A DNA stretch of 18,800 nt, from NCBI GenBank assembly GCA_900538305.1, contig UPXY01000031.1, positions 1 to 18,800 on the forward strand. The letters run 5' to 3'. A program made the translations under genes and the position numbers. The notes below the pieces were generated by a model, which ran no database searches, had not been told where the DNA came from, and saw only the letters and a list, made by a program, of their open reading frames with translations. Below are positions 1 to 8,031 of the stretch, piece after piece (position 1 is the stretch's first letter; every line of letters begins with the position of its first letter). This stretch comes from an uncultured Collinsella sp. GTDB lineage: Bacteria; Actinomycetota; Coriobacteriia; Coriobacteriales; Coriobacteriaceae.

Positions 1-61
1 GTTCGCGAAGCGCTGTCTGAGCACGGGATGATATGCCCCGGCGCGCCCGCACCGCAGCAAC

Positions 62-3000
62 TTACAGCTCGTAGGTCACAACCTGAGGCTCGCTGGGGGC
101 ACTGGGGTCGGGTACTTCCACGCGGACGAACTTGAGCGTCACGTGCTCGAACCCGGCCTTGTGCAAGACGTCCGTATACACCTTTGCCTGAAGCGCATGC
201 TTCTCCTGCAGCTGATCGGCGGTCTCGGACGCGCTACCACCCGTCTTGTAATCGAGCACGAGCGCCGCACCGGGACGCGCGGGGTCGCTGCAGAGCACGT
301 CGATCGCGCCCTCCGCATAGGCACCGAAGCGCTCCGCAGCCTCCTGTATACCGAGCGAGAAGAACGGCACCTCGGCACGGACACACGACCAGGTGCGCAT
401 CTCGGCGCGAACCGCCGAACCCTCCCAGCGGGCAAGCGCGGCGTCGAGCCGCTCGCGCTGGCGCGCGCTCACCTTCCAAAGGCGGGCAAACGCCCCGACA
501 CGCTCTGCGGGAACCGACTCGGCACCCGTCTCGATAAGCCACTGCGCGGCTGCATGGAAAGCGGAGCCCAACGCCGTGGGATCTTCTGCCGAAGCGGTCG
601 TCGGTAGCGGTGTTGCGGGCTTTGCACCGGCGCTGGCAGCGTCCCCATCTTCAGGCACTTCCTCGGCGCTGCCCACCCCGGCGGAGGATCGCCTGTCCTC
701 TCCCTCAGCATGCAGTTCCGCTGCCATAGAGCTGTAGCTGTACGAATCCCGCTTGGCGGGCGCGGTAGGCAGAACCGTCAGATCGATGTGCGCCGGCTCG
801 ACCAGAAGTACCTCGCGTTCCGCCACCACGCAGGCAGCATCCTTATCTTCGGATGACCCGTCCTGTGCATTCGCATCCCATGAAAGCGGGTAATCCTCCG
901 CATTGAAGGAGCGCTGGGGACGCTTCTTCCCTGTGCTCTTGGAGGGGAATTTGAGGTCGGAGAGCAACACCATCTGATAGTCGCCCGCATGGGCGTCTTC
1001 GAAATCCAAGCGATCGGAACCAAGGTCGGGCAAGCCGCCGTTATCCATGTCTGCGGAGAGGATGCGCGCGAGCACCTCGCCCACGAGCGAAGTGGCGTGC
1101 CCGGGCTCGAGCTCGGTTGCAGAGGAAGCCCCCATGGCAAGGATCACGACCTCGCGAGCGCGCGTGATCGCCACGTAAAGCTTGCGCGCCACTTCCTCGA
1201 AATCGAGGTCGCGCGAAGCCTCACGCATGTACAGCAGCGCCTCGGACGCGGTCGGAGGCACCGACGACGTCCCCTCTTCCAGCGCGATCTCCTTCGAGGG
1301 GAACATCGACGCATCTTCCTCGAGTTCCGGGAGATTCGGCCGAGCCGTCCAAAGCGTGCGCCCGCCCTCGTCGAGCATGGCGAAGCAATCGCTGTTCGAA
1401 CGGGTGCCATCACATTCTGCCACGGCGACCACCGGATACTCCAAGCCCTTCGAAGCGTGGATGGTCATGATGTGCACCGCATCCTCGCCGTCGCCGGAAA
1501 GGGTCGCGGGACCCTCCTGCACATGCGCGATGTGATCGACAAACGCTCGCGCCACCAGGCGCGGGGCATATTCGCGCCCTTCTTCCTCTGCTTCGATGAT
1601 GGACAACGCCTTGAGCGCGTTCGCGGCGACCGCGTGCTCTTGAGCTCCGCCGCGCTCAAGACGCGCAAGCCACCCGGATTCGCTGAGCACATCGCGCACG
1701 ATATCGCTCATGCGGTCGCGTCCCACACGGGCGAGCGCGCGCCCTAGAATCGCGCGTGCGCGATCGAGCAGCGGCAGGGGCAGGAACTCCTCAAGGATGC
1801 TTCCGCGCAGCAACACGTCGCCCGTAACGGTACGGGTATCCACGATGCGCGCCTCCGCATTCCAGTACGTACCGAGCGCAAGGAGCTCAGATGCGCCGAA
1901 CTCGAACATCGGCGACGTGATGAGCGGAGCTATACCAGCCTCGCCATCCTCAGGGTCTGCGAGGAAGGCGACGAGCGAGCGCACGACGGCAACCTCGGGC
2001 GCCCGCGCGAAGACGGAAGCCCCGCCGGAGATGACGCACGGCATGCCCGCTTCACGCACCGCGCGAGCGTACGTATCGGCTTCACTCATCTTCGCCATGA
2101 TGATCACCATGTCGCCCGGAGTGAAGCCCTCCTCGTCGCGCAGGCGCCGGAAGCGCTCGGCAATCGCCGTCGCTTTGACTTGAGAGCGCTCGTCCTTCGT
2201 TCCCCCCACCACGAGCACCGCTTGACGGCGCGAGATATCCGCGCTGCGCATCGCGTGCACGCCGCCCTTCTTGGCAAGCGCGGCAGCACGCGTCTGCTCG
2301 CCGCACGATTCCAGATGCAGGAAGTCGCGGCCGAGCCGGTTTTCCTCCCCGCCCTGGAAGATGCGATCGGCGAACTCGAGGATCTGTGCATGGCTGCGGA
2401 AGTTCACATCCAGGTCGAGCACCGAGCCCGTTGCCGCCACCTCGCGCGCCTTGTTGCGGAATACCGAGACGTCCGCCCCGCGGAAGCGGTAGATGGATTG
2501 CTGGGCATCGCCTACCGTGCAGAGCTCGCGCCCATCGGGACTGCAAAGCAGGCTCACAAGCTCGACCTGCTGCTGGGCGGTATCTTGGAACTCGTCGACC
2601 ATCACCATCTTGAACTTGCCCGCGAACTCCGCGCGCACCACGGGGTTGTTCTTGAGGGCATCGTAAGCGATGGTGAGCAGATCGTCGTTGTCGAGCACGT
2701 TGCGTTCATGCTTGAGACGTTTGAACTCCGCTTGCACCTTGGCAGCAAGTGGCATGAGCTCGTCCAGGGCGTCGGAGTTGGCGGCAAGGTATGCCTCGGC
2801 GAAGAACTGCGCACGCGAGCTGCGAGCTTCATCGACGAACTCCTTCTCGGCCGATGTGGCGCCAACCTTATTGAGCTTATCGCACGCGGCAAAACACGCG
2901 CGGAGTGATGCCATGTCGCGCGGGGAGGCGAGGTAGGTATCGAGGGCAGTAACCGCCTCTTGCGCGAGCGCTGCGTTCTTGAACGCTGGCGTCTCGGCAA

Positions 3001-3652
3001 TCGCTCGGTACGCCTCATAAACCCGTCGATGCGACGGCTTGGGCGTCACCTGCTCGAACGCGTCTAACCCCGAGGCCGATGAGGAGACCTTGTTCAGAAT
3101 CGCGCTCATTATCCCCATGAGGCTGTTCACGCTCAGGCTTCCCGCGGAATCGGATTCAATCTTGAAGCGCGAAAGCAGCGTTTGGTACTCGCTCCCGGCG
3201 TCGCGCAGCACATGCTCGACAGCCTCGCGCTTGATGCCGTCGGCATAGTCCGCCACCGTGAAGCCCGGGTCGACATCGAGGTCGAGCGCATAAGCGCGGA
3301 TGATGCGCGAGCACATGCCGTGGATCGTGGAGAACCAGGCGTCCTCGACGCGCTCTGCCTGGGCATCGAGCCCTTCCTCGGTGAGTGCGCGACGCACGCG
3401 CTGCTTGAGCTCCTGAGCGGCCTTTGTGGTAAAGGTGATTGCGAGCACCTGGTCGATACTGTCGAGAAACGGCTCGGGTACGTCGGGATCGGTCCATTGC
3501 TCGCGCGGCTTAGACCCGGGTGTGAGCGCATACAGCACACGCTGGGTGAGCACGAGGGTCTTGCCAGCTCCCGCACCTGCGGAGACAAAGACGGGGCCGG
3601 TAAGCGCATGGACGATGCGCGCCTGTTTGGGATCGAGGGTGATACCGGCCAT
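62..3652 (-). CDS. addA: AddA-type helicase-nuclease subunit (ATP-dependent, PD-(D/E)XK)
   Basis: Large subunit of the AddAB (RexAB) complex, which unwinds and trims double-strand DNA ends to load RecA; cytosolic. All superfamily-1A helicase motifs are visible: Walker A SAGAGAGKT (residues 24-32), VDEFQD (352-357), GDAQQSIYRFRGA (381-393), NFRS (417-420), TIHASKGLEY (730-739) and VAITRAR (827-833). The C-terminal nuclease domain has GSAFH (1029-1033), EGAIDVL (1114-1120), DYKTG (1134-1138) and QAKVY (1155-1159), the usual RecB-like nuclease set. Length 1196 aa is normal for AddA. A low-complexity acidic and Ala/Ser-rich linker (about 900-1025) separates helicase and nuclease. The start is fixed by an AGGAGG 5 nt upstream and by TAATG overlap with the addB stop, implying coupled translation. 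What lies beyond its stop (bases 1-61) could not be assigned. Confidence 0.96.
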   Translation of the reverse strand: MAGITLDPKQARIVHALTGPVFVSAGAGAGKTLVLTQRVLYALTPGSKPREQWTDPDVPEPFLDSIDQVLAITFTTKAAQELKQRVRRALTEEGLDAQAERVEDAWFSTIHGMCSRIIRAYALDLDVDPGFTVADYADGIKREAVEHVLRDAGSEYQTLLSRFKIESDSAGSLSVNSLMGIMSAILNKVSSSASGLDAFEQVTPKPSHRRVYEAYRAIAETPAFKNAALAQEAVTALDTYLASPRDMASLRACFAACDKLNKVGATSAEKEFVDEARSSRAQFFAEAYLAANSDALDELMPLAAKVQAEFKRLKHERNVLDNDDLLTIAYDALKNNPVVRAEFAGKFKMVMVDEFQDTAQQQVELVSLLCSPDGRELCTVGDAQQSIYRFRGADVSVFRNKAREVAATGSVLDLDVNFRSHAQILEFADRIFQGGEENRLGRDFLHLESCGEQTRAAALAKKGGVHAMRSADISRRQAVLVVGGTKDERSQVKATAIAERFRRLRDEEGFTPGDMVIIMAKMSEADTYARAVREAGMPCVISGGASVFARAPEVAVVRSLVAFLADPEDGEAGIAPLITSPMFEFGASELLALGTYWNAEARIVDTRTVTGDVLLRGSILEEFLPLPLLDRARAILGRALARVGRDRMSDIVRDVLSESGWLARLERGGAQEHAVAANALKALSIIEAEEEGREYAPRLVARAFVDHIAHVQEGPATLSGDGEDAVHIMTIHASKGLEYPVVAVAECDGTRSNSDCFAMLDEGGRTLWTARPNLPELEEDASMFPSKEIALEEGTSSVPPTASEALLYMREASRDLDFEEVARKLYVAITRAREVVILAMGASSATELEPGHATSLVGEVLARILSADMDNGGLPDLGSDRLDFEDAHAGDYQMVLLSDLKFPSKSTGKKRPQRSFNAEDYPLSWDANAQDGSSEDKDAACVVAEREVLLVEPAHIDLTVLPTAPAKRDSYSYSSMAAELHAEGEDRRSSAGVGSAEEVPEDGDAASAGAKPATPLPTTASAEDPTALGSAFHAAAQWLIETGAESVPAERVGAFARLWKVSARQRERLDAALARWEGSAVRAEMRTWSCVRAEVPFFSLGIQEAAERFGAYAEGAIDVLCSDPARPGAALVLDYKTGGSASETADQLQEKHALQAKVYTDVLHKAGFEHVTLKFVRVEVPDPSAPSEPQVVTYEL

Positions 3653-6600
3653 TAGCGCCTCCTCTCACACATCGTGTTCGGGCAGAACGTGCAGGAATCT
3701 TTCATCGGGGCGGGAGCAATAACGCCCGCCTCGAGCTTATCGAGCTCCTCGGCTATGCCCGCCTCCACCAGGTCGAGCATCTCGTCGAACTCGAGCGTGC
3801 CCTCCGGCTTCTTCGACTTCTTCCCCGGAGTGTGAAGCTCCGGAAACGCGCAGACCTTGCCTTTGGAAAGCGCCGGGGGCTCCATGGAGACGAGAGCTTC
3901 GTCCACCATCGCCGCGACCGCGGCGTTGCGCGCGATGAAATACAGAGCGCCTTGGGGCGACGCGTTCGCCATGCGCCGGTACGCTTGCGCGTAGATGAGG
4001 GTCTGTACCAGGGGCTTTTTATCTTGATCGCGCCCGGGGATCCACGAAGAGAGCGACTCGTCCTCTGCAAGGTCTGTCGCAGTGGGATCGGAAAACGCCA
4101 TCTTGGCCACCTCGCCCGACGACTTGTAATCGATCACTACGAAGCGCTCGCCTGCTCCTGCATCCGGCGCGACGTCGATGCGGTCGATGCGTCCGCCGAG
4201 CGGGCGTCCGGCATAGCTCACGTCTGCGAAGTCGAATGAATACTCGAACAGCGATGGCGTGAAGATCGAAAGCATGTCCGCCTCTGCGCGCACCATACCC
4301 TCGAACATGGGAAGCAGACCCTCGAGCTTCTTGCGCTCGAGCTCGCTCAGCGGAACGTACGGCTGGCGAATGCGCTGGGGCTTGCGGCGCTTCGCGTACT
4401 TGCCATGGGTAAGCTTCCCCTGCGCGTGATCTTGACGCAGTTCCTCGTAGGCGATGCGCATGAGCTCGAGACACTGCTCGAGATTCTGGGGCGTCACGCG
4501 TTTAAGCTCCTTCTCGAGGAGAAGCTCGTGGAAGCGCTGCATGACATCGTGAATGAAGTTGCCGCGCTCGATGGCGCCGAACGTCACGTCGATGCGATTG
4601 GAACGGGCACGATTCGAGATGAGCCACCGATAGGGACACGAGAGGTACGTCTCGATACTCGATGCCGACTGCCTCCGCACGCGCGCCTCCCCCCTAACAC
4701 CTCGCAGGGGCAGATACACATACGGAACAAGACGCTCGGGAAGTGCGTATTTCGCCGTGCAGAGGGTCTCGTTGACCTGCAACCCCATACCACCTGCGAT
4801 ATCGAGGTTGCGCGTGAGCGCACGCTCCGTGGGAAGGCCTGGGCAGCATTCGTAGGTGCCGTCCGCACGACGCTCGACCGCCAGCTCGTCGTAGGCGAAG
4901 GCGGGAAACACCTCATCGCCTTCACAGGTGTGCGCCACGAACGCGAGAACGCCCGCCGAGACGCTCGAAAGCGCGCGGCGAACGGCGACCCGTTGCTGTT
5001 CAGCAAGGGTCGCAGCGATTCCCGAGCATCCGAGTTTCGCCGCGAGCACCGTCGAGGGATTCTCGCGACGGGAGCACGGGCAGCTTTCGGCATCCATGTC
5101 GAAGAGTACCGTTTCCGCGACGGTGCCACGCGGAAGCTCCGCGGCAGCCTGAAGCGTCCCAAACGTGACCGATGGAGCACCTTCCTCACAGCCTTCGGAC
5201 GCAGTGGATGTCGTTACGCGAACGGGAAGATCCGAAAGCACGCAGAGCGCCGTCGCCGCATCCGTCCCGAGCCGCTCCGCCTCCTCAAGACACGAACACG
5301 CCGCTTTAAGTGCGGAGGCCTCGAGCAGCTTGGCGGCATAGCCCTCCCGTCCGAACATACCGGGAGCCGCGTCCTGCACAGCGGAAAGCATGTAATCGAG
5401 CGCGTTGCGATAGCCACCCTCGGCAAGCTCCTCGAGCACGGAGGAAACGACGACCTTGCGGCAGGGCGTTGCGCGCTCTTTGGAACGCTCGGATTCAAGC
5501 CTGACCTCGTTGCTCTGCAGCGACCCAAGGTCCTTGAGAACGCTTGCCGCATCCAGTAAGCGTGATGAGCGAAGGGTCTTGTCGAGAGCGCACGCGACGC
5601 GCGAAGCGCCGGACCAGACGCCGGCGAACGGTGAACGCACCCAGTCGACAAGTTCGGGAGCAGGCCACCACGCCCCCGTTTCTTCCCGCCTCATGCGATC
5701 GATGAGGTCGAGCAGCATGAAGAACAACTCGCCCGACCGGGTCTGCGAGAAACGGATGCGCGCCTCCACGCGAGAGGGGATACCCCGCGCCGCAAGGCGG
5801 GGAGCGAGATGGCGGGAGAGCGCAAGCGGGTCGGCCGACGCCGCAAACACCTCGCCCGAGCCCGCGGCATCCACGAGCAGCTGGGTATAGGCGGCGTCGC
5901 GCGCCGAAGGCCCGGCGACCTCGGCGAAGCGCACCGTGGGCGCGCCCTCGCCGTCGCCCTGGCCTAAAGGCTTCCCCTCGCGAGGAAAGCTCTCGGCAGA
6001 TGCGCCGAAGCGCCGCTCGAGCCGACCCACCACACTGGACGCACGCTCATCGACGACAAGAAGCACCGTCCCCGCATGCGCGCACGCATCCAGCATGGCA
6101 AGGACGTGCTCGGGAAAATCGTCGATACCATGCACCACGATGGCCGCGGCGCAGGCAGGCGCGCTCTCTGCCATGGCGTCGGCAAGCACGAGCGCGGCGG
6201 CAGAAGGCTCGATGAGAAAGCGCGCGTCGAGCTTGTCGCCGTAGCGCGCGATCGTTTTGACAAGCTCGCGCTCGGCGGCAGAAAGAAGCGGCGATGCGGG
6301 CGTTTTCGCAGAGTCGCCGCCAGACGTGAGCGAGGATGCCTCCGAGAGATACGGCTGGCACTGGGCAGCCGCGCGCGCATGGAGGGAGACGATACCCGGA
6401 GTAAGCCCGGTGCCGCCGGCCTCAGAGCCTTCGGCAAGTACCTGTGCCATGATGAGCTTGCGCTCGAGACCGCCCACCAGCCGACGCCCGTCGCCCATGA
6501 CTCCCCACAACGACCCGATCCACTCGCTTGCCGTTATCACGTCGACGCCTAGGCCGACGCCTGCGCGCGCTAGTTCGCGACGGCAGATGTCTCGAACGCG

Positions 6601-6717
6601 GAAACTCGAGACCAGAAGCGTCACACGGCCTGCTCGCGCGAGCATGCGTTCAACCTCGGAAATCTCTTGTTCCGTCAAGCCGGTGCCCAGTACACCCGTC
6701 ATGATGCGAATCGCCAT
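3652..6717 (-). CDS. addB: AddB-type helicase-nuclease subunit
   Basis: Partner of AddA in double-strand-break processing. Using the ATG at 6717 gives 1021 aa, close to the usual AddB size. This start has an AGGGA 4 nt upstream and yields MAIRIMTG, like other AddB N-termini; the 44 codons upstream in frame look non-coding. The N-terminal segment is a degenerate, ATPase-like fold without a Walker A lysine (TGVLGTGLTEQ), so no ATP binding is predicted there. The C-terminal nuclease carries RGNFIH (about 718-723), GGRIDRID (841-848), VIDYKSSG (861-868) and Q905. Four cysteines fit the AddB iron-sulfur staple: C694 in YLSCPYRW, then C1009, C1012 and C1017 in a CX2CX4C tail. The spacing of the last pair differs slightly from the CX2CX5C I recall for Bacillus. 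Its stop shares one base with the addA start. Confidence 0.93.
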   Translation of the reverse strand: MAIRIMTGVLGTGLTEQEISEVERMLARAGRVTLLVSSFRVRDICRRELARAGVGLGVDVITASEWIGSLWGVMGDGRRLVGGLERKLIMAQVLAEGSEAGGTGLTPGIVSLHARAAAQCQPYLSEASSLTSGGDSAKTPASPLLSAAERELVKTIARYGDKLDARFLIEPSAAALVLADAMAESAPACAAAIVVHGIDDFPEHVLAMLDACAHAGTVLLVVDERASSVVGRLERRFGASAESFPREGKPLGQGDGEGAPTVRFAEVAGPSARDAAYTQLLVDAAGSGEVFAASADPLALSRHLAPRLAARGIPSRVEARIRFSQTRSGELFFMLLDLIDRMRREETGAWWPAPELVDWVRSPFAGVWSGASRVACALDKTLRSSRLLDAASVLKDLGSLQSNEVRLESERSKERATPCRKVVVSSVLEELAEGGYRNALDYMLSAVQDAAPGMFGREGYAAKLLEASALKAACSCLEEAERLGTDAATALCVLSDLPVRVTTSTASEGCEEGAPSVTFGTLQAAAELPRGTVAETVLFDMDAESCPCSRRENPSTVLAAKLGCSGIAATLAEQQRVAVRRALSSVSAGVLAFVAHTCEGDEVFPAFAYDELAVERRADGTYECCPGLPTERALTRNLDIAGGMGLQVNETLCTAKYALPERLVPYVYLPLRGVRGEARVRRQSASSIETYLSCPYRWLISNRARSNRIDVTFGAIERGNFIHDVMQRFHELLLEKELKRVTPQNLEQCLELMRIAYEELRQDHAQGKLTHGKYAKRRKPQRIRQPYVPLSELERKKLEGLLPMFEGMVRAEADMLSIFTPSLFEYSFDFADVSYAGRPLGGRIDRIDVAPDAGAGERFVVIDYKSSGEVAKMAFSDPTATDLAEDESLSSWIPGRDQDKKPLVQTLIYAQAYRRMANASPQGALYFIARNAAVAAMVDEALVSMEPPALSKGKVCAFPELHTPGKKSKKPEGTLEFDEMLDLVEAGIAEELDKLEAGVIAPAPMKDSCTFCPNTMCERRR

Positions 6718-6759
6718 GTCTTCCCTACCGATACGCTCGAATGGTCTTTCTTCCCAAGT

Positions 6760-6765
6760 ATCATA
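6760..6765 (-). promoter_or_regulatory. Possible -10 element for addB
   Basis: On the minus strand TATGAT matches the sigma-A -10 consensus at five of six positions and would give a leader of about 36 nt to the addB ATG. No convincing -35 hexamer lies 16-18 bp upstream, so this is weak. It is listed because a possible terminator separates addB from the GNAT gene, which would require an addBA promoter here. Confidence 0.28.
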
Positions 6766-6838
6766 TCCGCCCGACCGGACAAATAGGGGGCACGAGGCGG
6801 ATGGGGCATCACACGCGAATCCTTGTATTTCGATATGG

Positions 6839-6861
6839 AAAACGTCCAACCTCGACGTTTT
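6839..6861 (-). terminator. Hairpin after the GNAT gene, possible terminator
   Basis: A perfect 8-bp inverted repeat, AAAACGTC/GACGTTTT, with a 7-nt loop begins 4 bp after the GNAT stop codon. The A and T tracts at its ends could serve as a short bidirectional terminator. The GC part of the stem is only four pairs and the T run is four bases, mostly within the stem, so termination may be partial. Confidence 0.42.
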
Positions 6862-6864
6862 ATC

Positions 6865-7383
6865 CTAAACGGGCTTCTCCATGATGTAGTCGTCCATGAC
6901 GAAACCGTGGCCGATATCGGTCACCACGGCGTCGATCACGTCGAAACCGTTCCCGCTATAGGCGCGAATCCCCAGTTCGTTTCCCTTGTTCACGGTGAGG
7001 TACATCGCGCGAAGCCCGCGCTCGCGGCAAAGCTCTTCATAAAAGCGAACGACCTCGCTCGCGAAATGCTTGCCGCGCTCCGCGGCGAGCAGATAGATCT
7101 TCGAGATGAAGAAGCGGTTCGCCTCGGACTCGACATGCCCGCCGGTATAGCCCACCACACGGTCATCGTCTGTCGCGCGGATGAACCAGTATTCATAGGC
7201 ATGCTCACGCATGTCGCGCTCGATCGCACAAAGCGACTGGAACCGATCGACCATGTACTCGGTTTGCTCCGCTCCCAGAAACGCAGGCCAGTACTCACGC
7301 CAGATGGAGGCGGCAAGCTCGGCAAGCTCGGGTGTCGTTTCCTGCGTCACGGCCACGAAACGAACACGCCCCGGCACCGTCAT
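6865..7383 (-). CDS. GNAT-family N-acetyltransferase
   Basis: Predicted acetyl-CoA-dependent acetyltransferase of 172 aa, cytosolic; acceptor unknown. The GNAT core is recognisable: the central strand ISKIYLL (93-99) runs into the acetyl-CoA pyrophosphate-binding segment AERGKHFASEVV (101-112), matching the R/QxxGxG/A motif. LTVNKGNELGIRAYSGNGF (129-147) is the usual motif-B strand and helix in which a Tyr often acts as general acid. Length is typical for a single-domain GNAT. Its ATG overlaps the stop of the upstream regulator gene as ATGA, with GGAGG 7 nt upstream, so the two are almost certainly co-translated. The pairing suggests, but does not show, that the regulator and enzyme act in one response. 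Closest relatives may be tabtoxin-resistance-like or ribosomal-protein-type GNATs; I cannot choose. Confidence 0.85.
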   Translation of the reverse strand: MTVPGRVRFVAVTQETTPELAELAASIWREYWPAFLGAEQTEYMVDRFQSLCAIERDMREHAYEYWFIRATDDDRVVGYTGGHVESEANRFFISKIYLLAAERGKHFASEVVRFYEELCRERGLRAMYLTVNKGNELGIRAYSGNGFDVIDAVVTDIGHGFVMDDYIMEKPV

Positions 7384-7679
7384 TCTGCATCCTCCAAGCG
7401 CACGATGACACGGCGATAACCGCCATACTCACCGTTGAGCGCCTTCGAAACGCGGCTCACCGTCGTGGACGAGGCGCCCGTCTGGCTCTGGACCTCAAGA
7501 TAAGAGCTACCCTCGTCGAGGCCGCGCGCGACCTCGAGCCGCTGTGCCAAGTCGCACACCTCGCGCGGCGTGCACAGATCCGTGAGGAACGCCTTGATCT
7601 CTTCTTCGCCCTCCACCAGGGAGAATGCGCGCACCAGCTGGCTCACGTCTTCTCGCGCGAACATCGACTCGATATTCAT
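7380..7679 (-). CDS. yerC: YerC/YecD family TrpR-like transcriptional regulator
   Basis: A 99-aa DNA-binding protein of the TrpR superfamily (YerC/YecD branch). Such proteins are all-helical dimers; the ligand of this branch is not established. The hallmark segment FLTDLCTPREVCDLAQRLEV (31-50) is followed by a helix-turn-helix, SSYLEVQSQTGASSTTVSRV (58-77), and KALNGEYGGYRRV (79-91). The ATG at 7679 was chosen because AGGAGG sits 8 nt upstream and the protein then begins like relatives (MNIESMF); the upstream in-frame extension lacks support. The stop overlaps the GNAT start (ATGA). A palindrome overlapping its own -10 element would fit autoregulation, which is inference. Confidence 0.88.
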   Translation of the reverse strand: MNIESMFAREDVSQLVRAFSLVEGEEEIKAFLTDLCTPREVCDLAQRLEVARGLDEGSSYLEVQSQTGASSTTVSRVSKALNGEYGGYRRVIVRLEDAE

Positions 7680-7707
7680 GGGGCACCCTCCTTTATTCAC
7701 TTCTTCG

Positions 7708-7723
7708 AGTGTAGCACAGCTAC
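7708..7723 (-). promoter_or_regulatory. yerC promoter with palindromic operator candidate
   Basis: The minus strand reads TGCTACACT (7716-7708), an extended -10 (TG-n-TACACT), 29 bp upstream of the yerC ATG. The proposed -35 region (around 7731-7736) is poor, as is tolerated for extended -10 promoters. A perfect inverted repeat GTAGC-3 nt-GCTAC (7711-7723) overlaps the -10, where a bound repressor would block polymerase. YerC itself is the obvious candidate ligand, by position only. Confidence 0.45.
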
Positions 7724-7798
7724 CGGCATCGACCTCCGACCAGCCGCAGTTGGGATCTGTCCACGTTTTACCGGAATATCTAAGGATTTCGGCAATAC

Positions 7799-7827
7799 TT
7801 GGATTGCACCGATGCACATCGTGTTAG
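7799..7827 (+). promoter_or_regulatory. Possible cysK promoter with dyad between -35 and -10
   Basis: TTGGAT (7799-7804) and TGTTAG (7822-7827) are 17 bp apart, the optimal spacing, although the -10 matches only three consensus positions. The spacer contains CGATG-2 nt-CATCG (7810-7821), a dyad at an operator-like position. Transcription from here would start just before the structured cysK leader. Confidence 0.25.
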
Positions 7828-7852
7828 GAATGAGCAAAACCGTATCGAAGAG

Positions 7853-8010
7853 GCTTCGGCCTGGCGAAGCTGGGTAGAAGAAGCGCGAACTCCGTTCCGG
7901 TTCGCATCCTCGCTGCCGCTACCAGGCGAAGCGCGACAGCGAGGACGCCGCGGCGCTGCAGGCTTGATCGCCGCGACAAGCGGATTCACGCACGGTAGCG
8001 TATTCGTACC
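7853..8010 (+). ncRNA. Structured 5' leader of cysK, riboswitch-like, class unknown
   Basis: Four consecutive perfect stems read from the sequence: GCTTCG/CGAAGC (7853-7858 with 7865-7870), GCGAAC/GTTCGC (7885-7890 with 7900-7905), TCCTCGCTG/CAGCGAGGA (7907-7915 with 7937-7945) and CGCGGCG/CGCCGCG (7949-7955 with 7969-7975). The loop of the third contains CGCTACC (7917-7923), perfectly complementary to GGTAGCG (7994-8000), allowing a pseudoknot. The same GGTAGCG can instead pair locally with CGTACC (8005-8010), leaving one G bulged, just before the ribosome-binding site AAAGGAGG (8019-8026). This gives two exclusive states near the start codon. I see no T-box, SAM or other known riboswitch consensus. 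GC-rich DNA forms stems by chance, so confidence is moderate. Confidence 0.45.
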
Positions 8011-8031
8011 CAAGCGCCAAAGGAGGCCATC

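Noticed and set aside
1..61. End of a neighbouring gene (plus-strand frame reading VREALSEHGMIC)
   Set aside because: Only about 60 bases precede the addA stop; the frame runs on into addA antisense and a minus-strand alternative is equally possible, so no call is made.
4405..5559. Plus-strand open frame of 384 codons inside addB
   Set aside because: It is antisense to addB, with no family and no ribosome-binding site noticed; shadow frame.
7845..8031. T-box leader for cysK
   Set aside because: No TGGNACCGCG-type T-box sequence or intrinsic terminator is present, so the T-box class does not fit.
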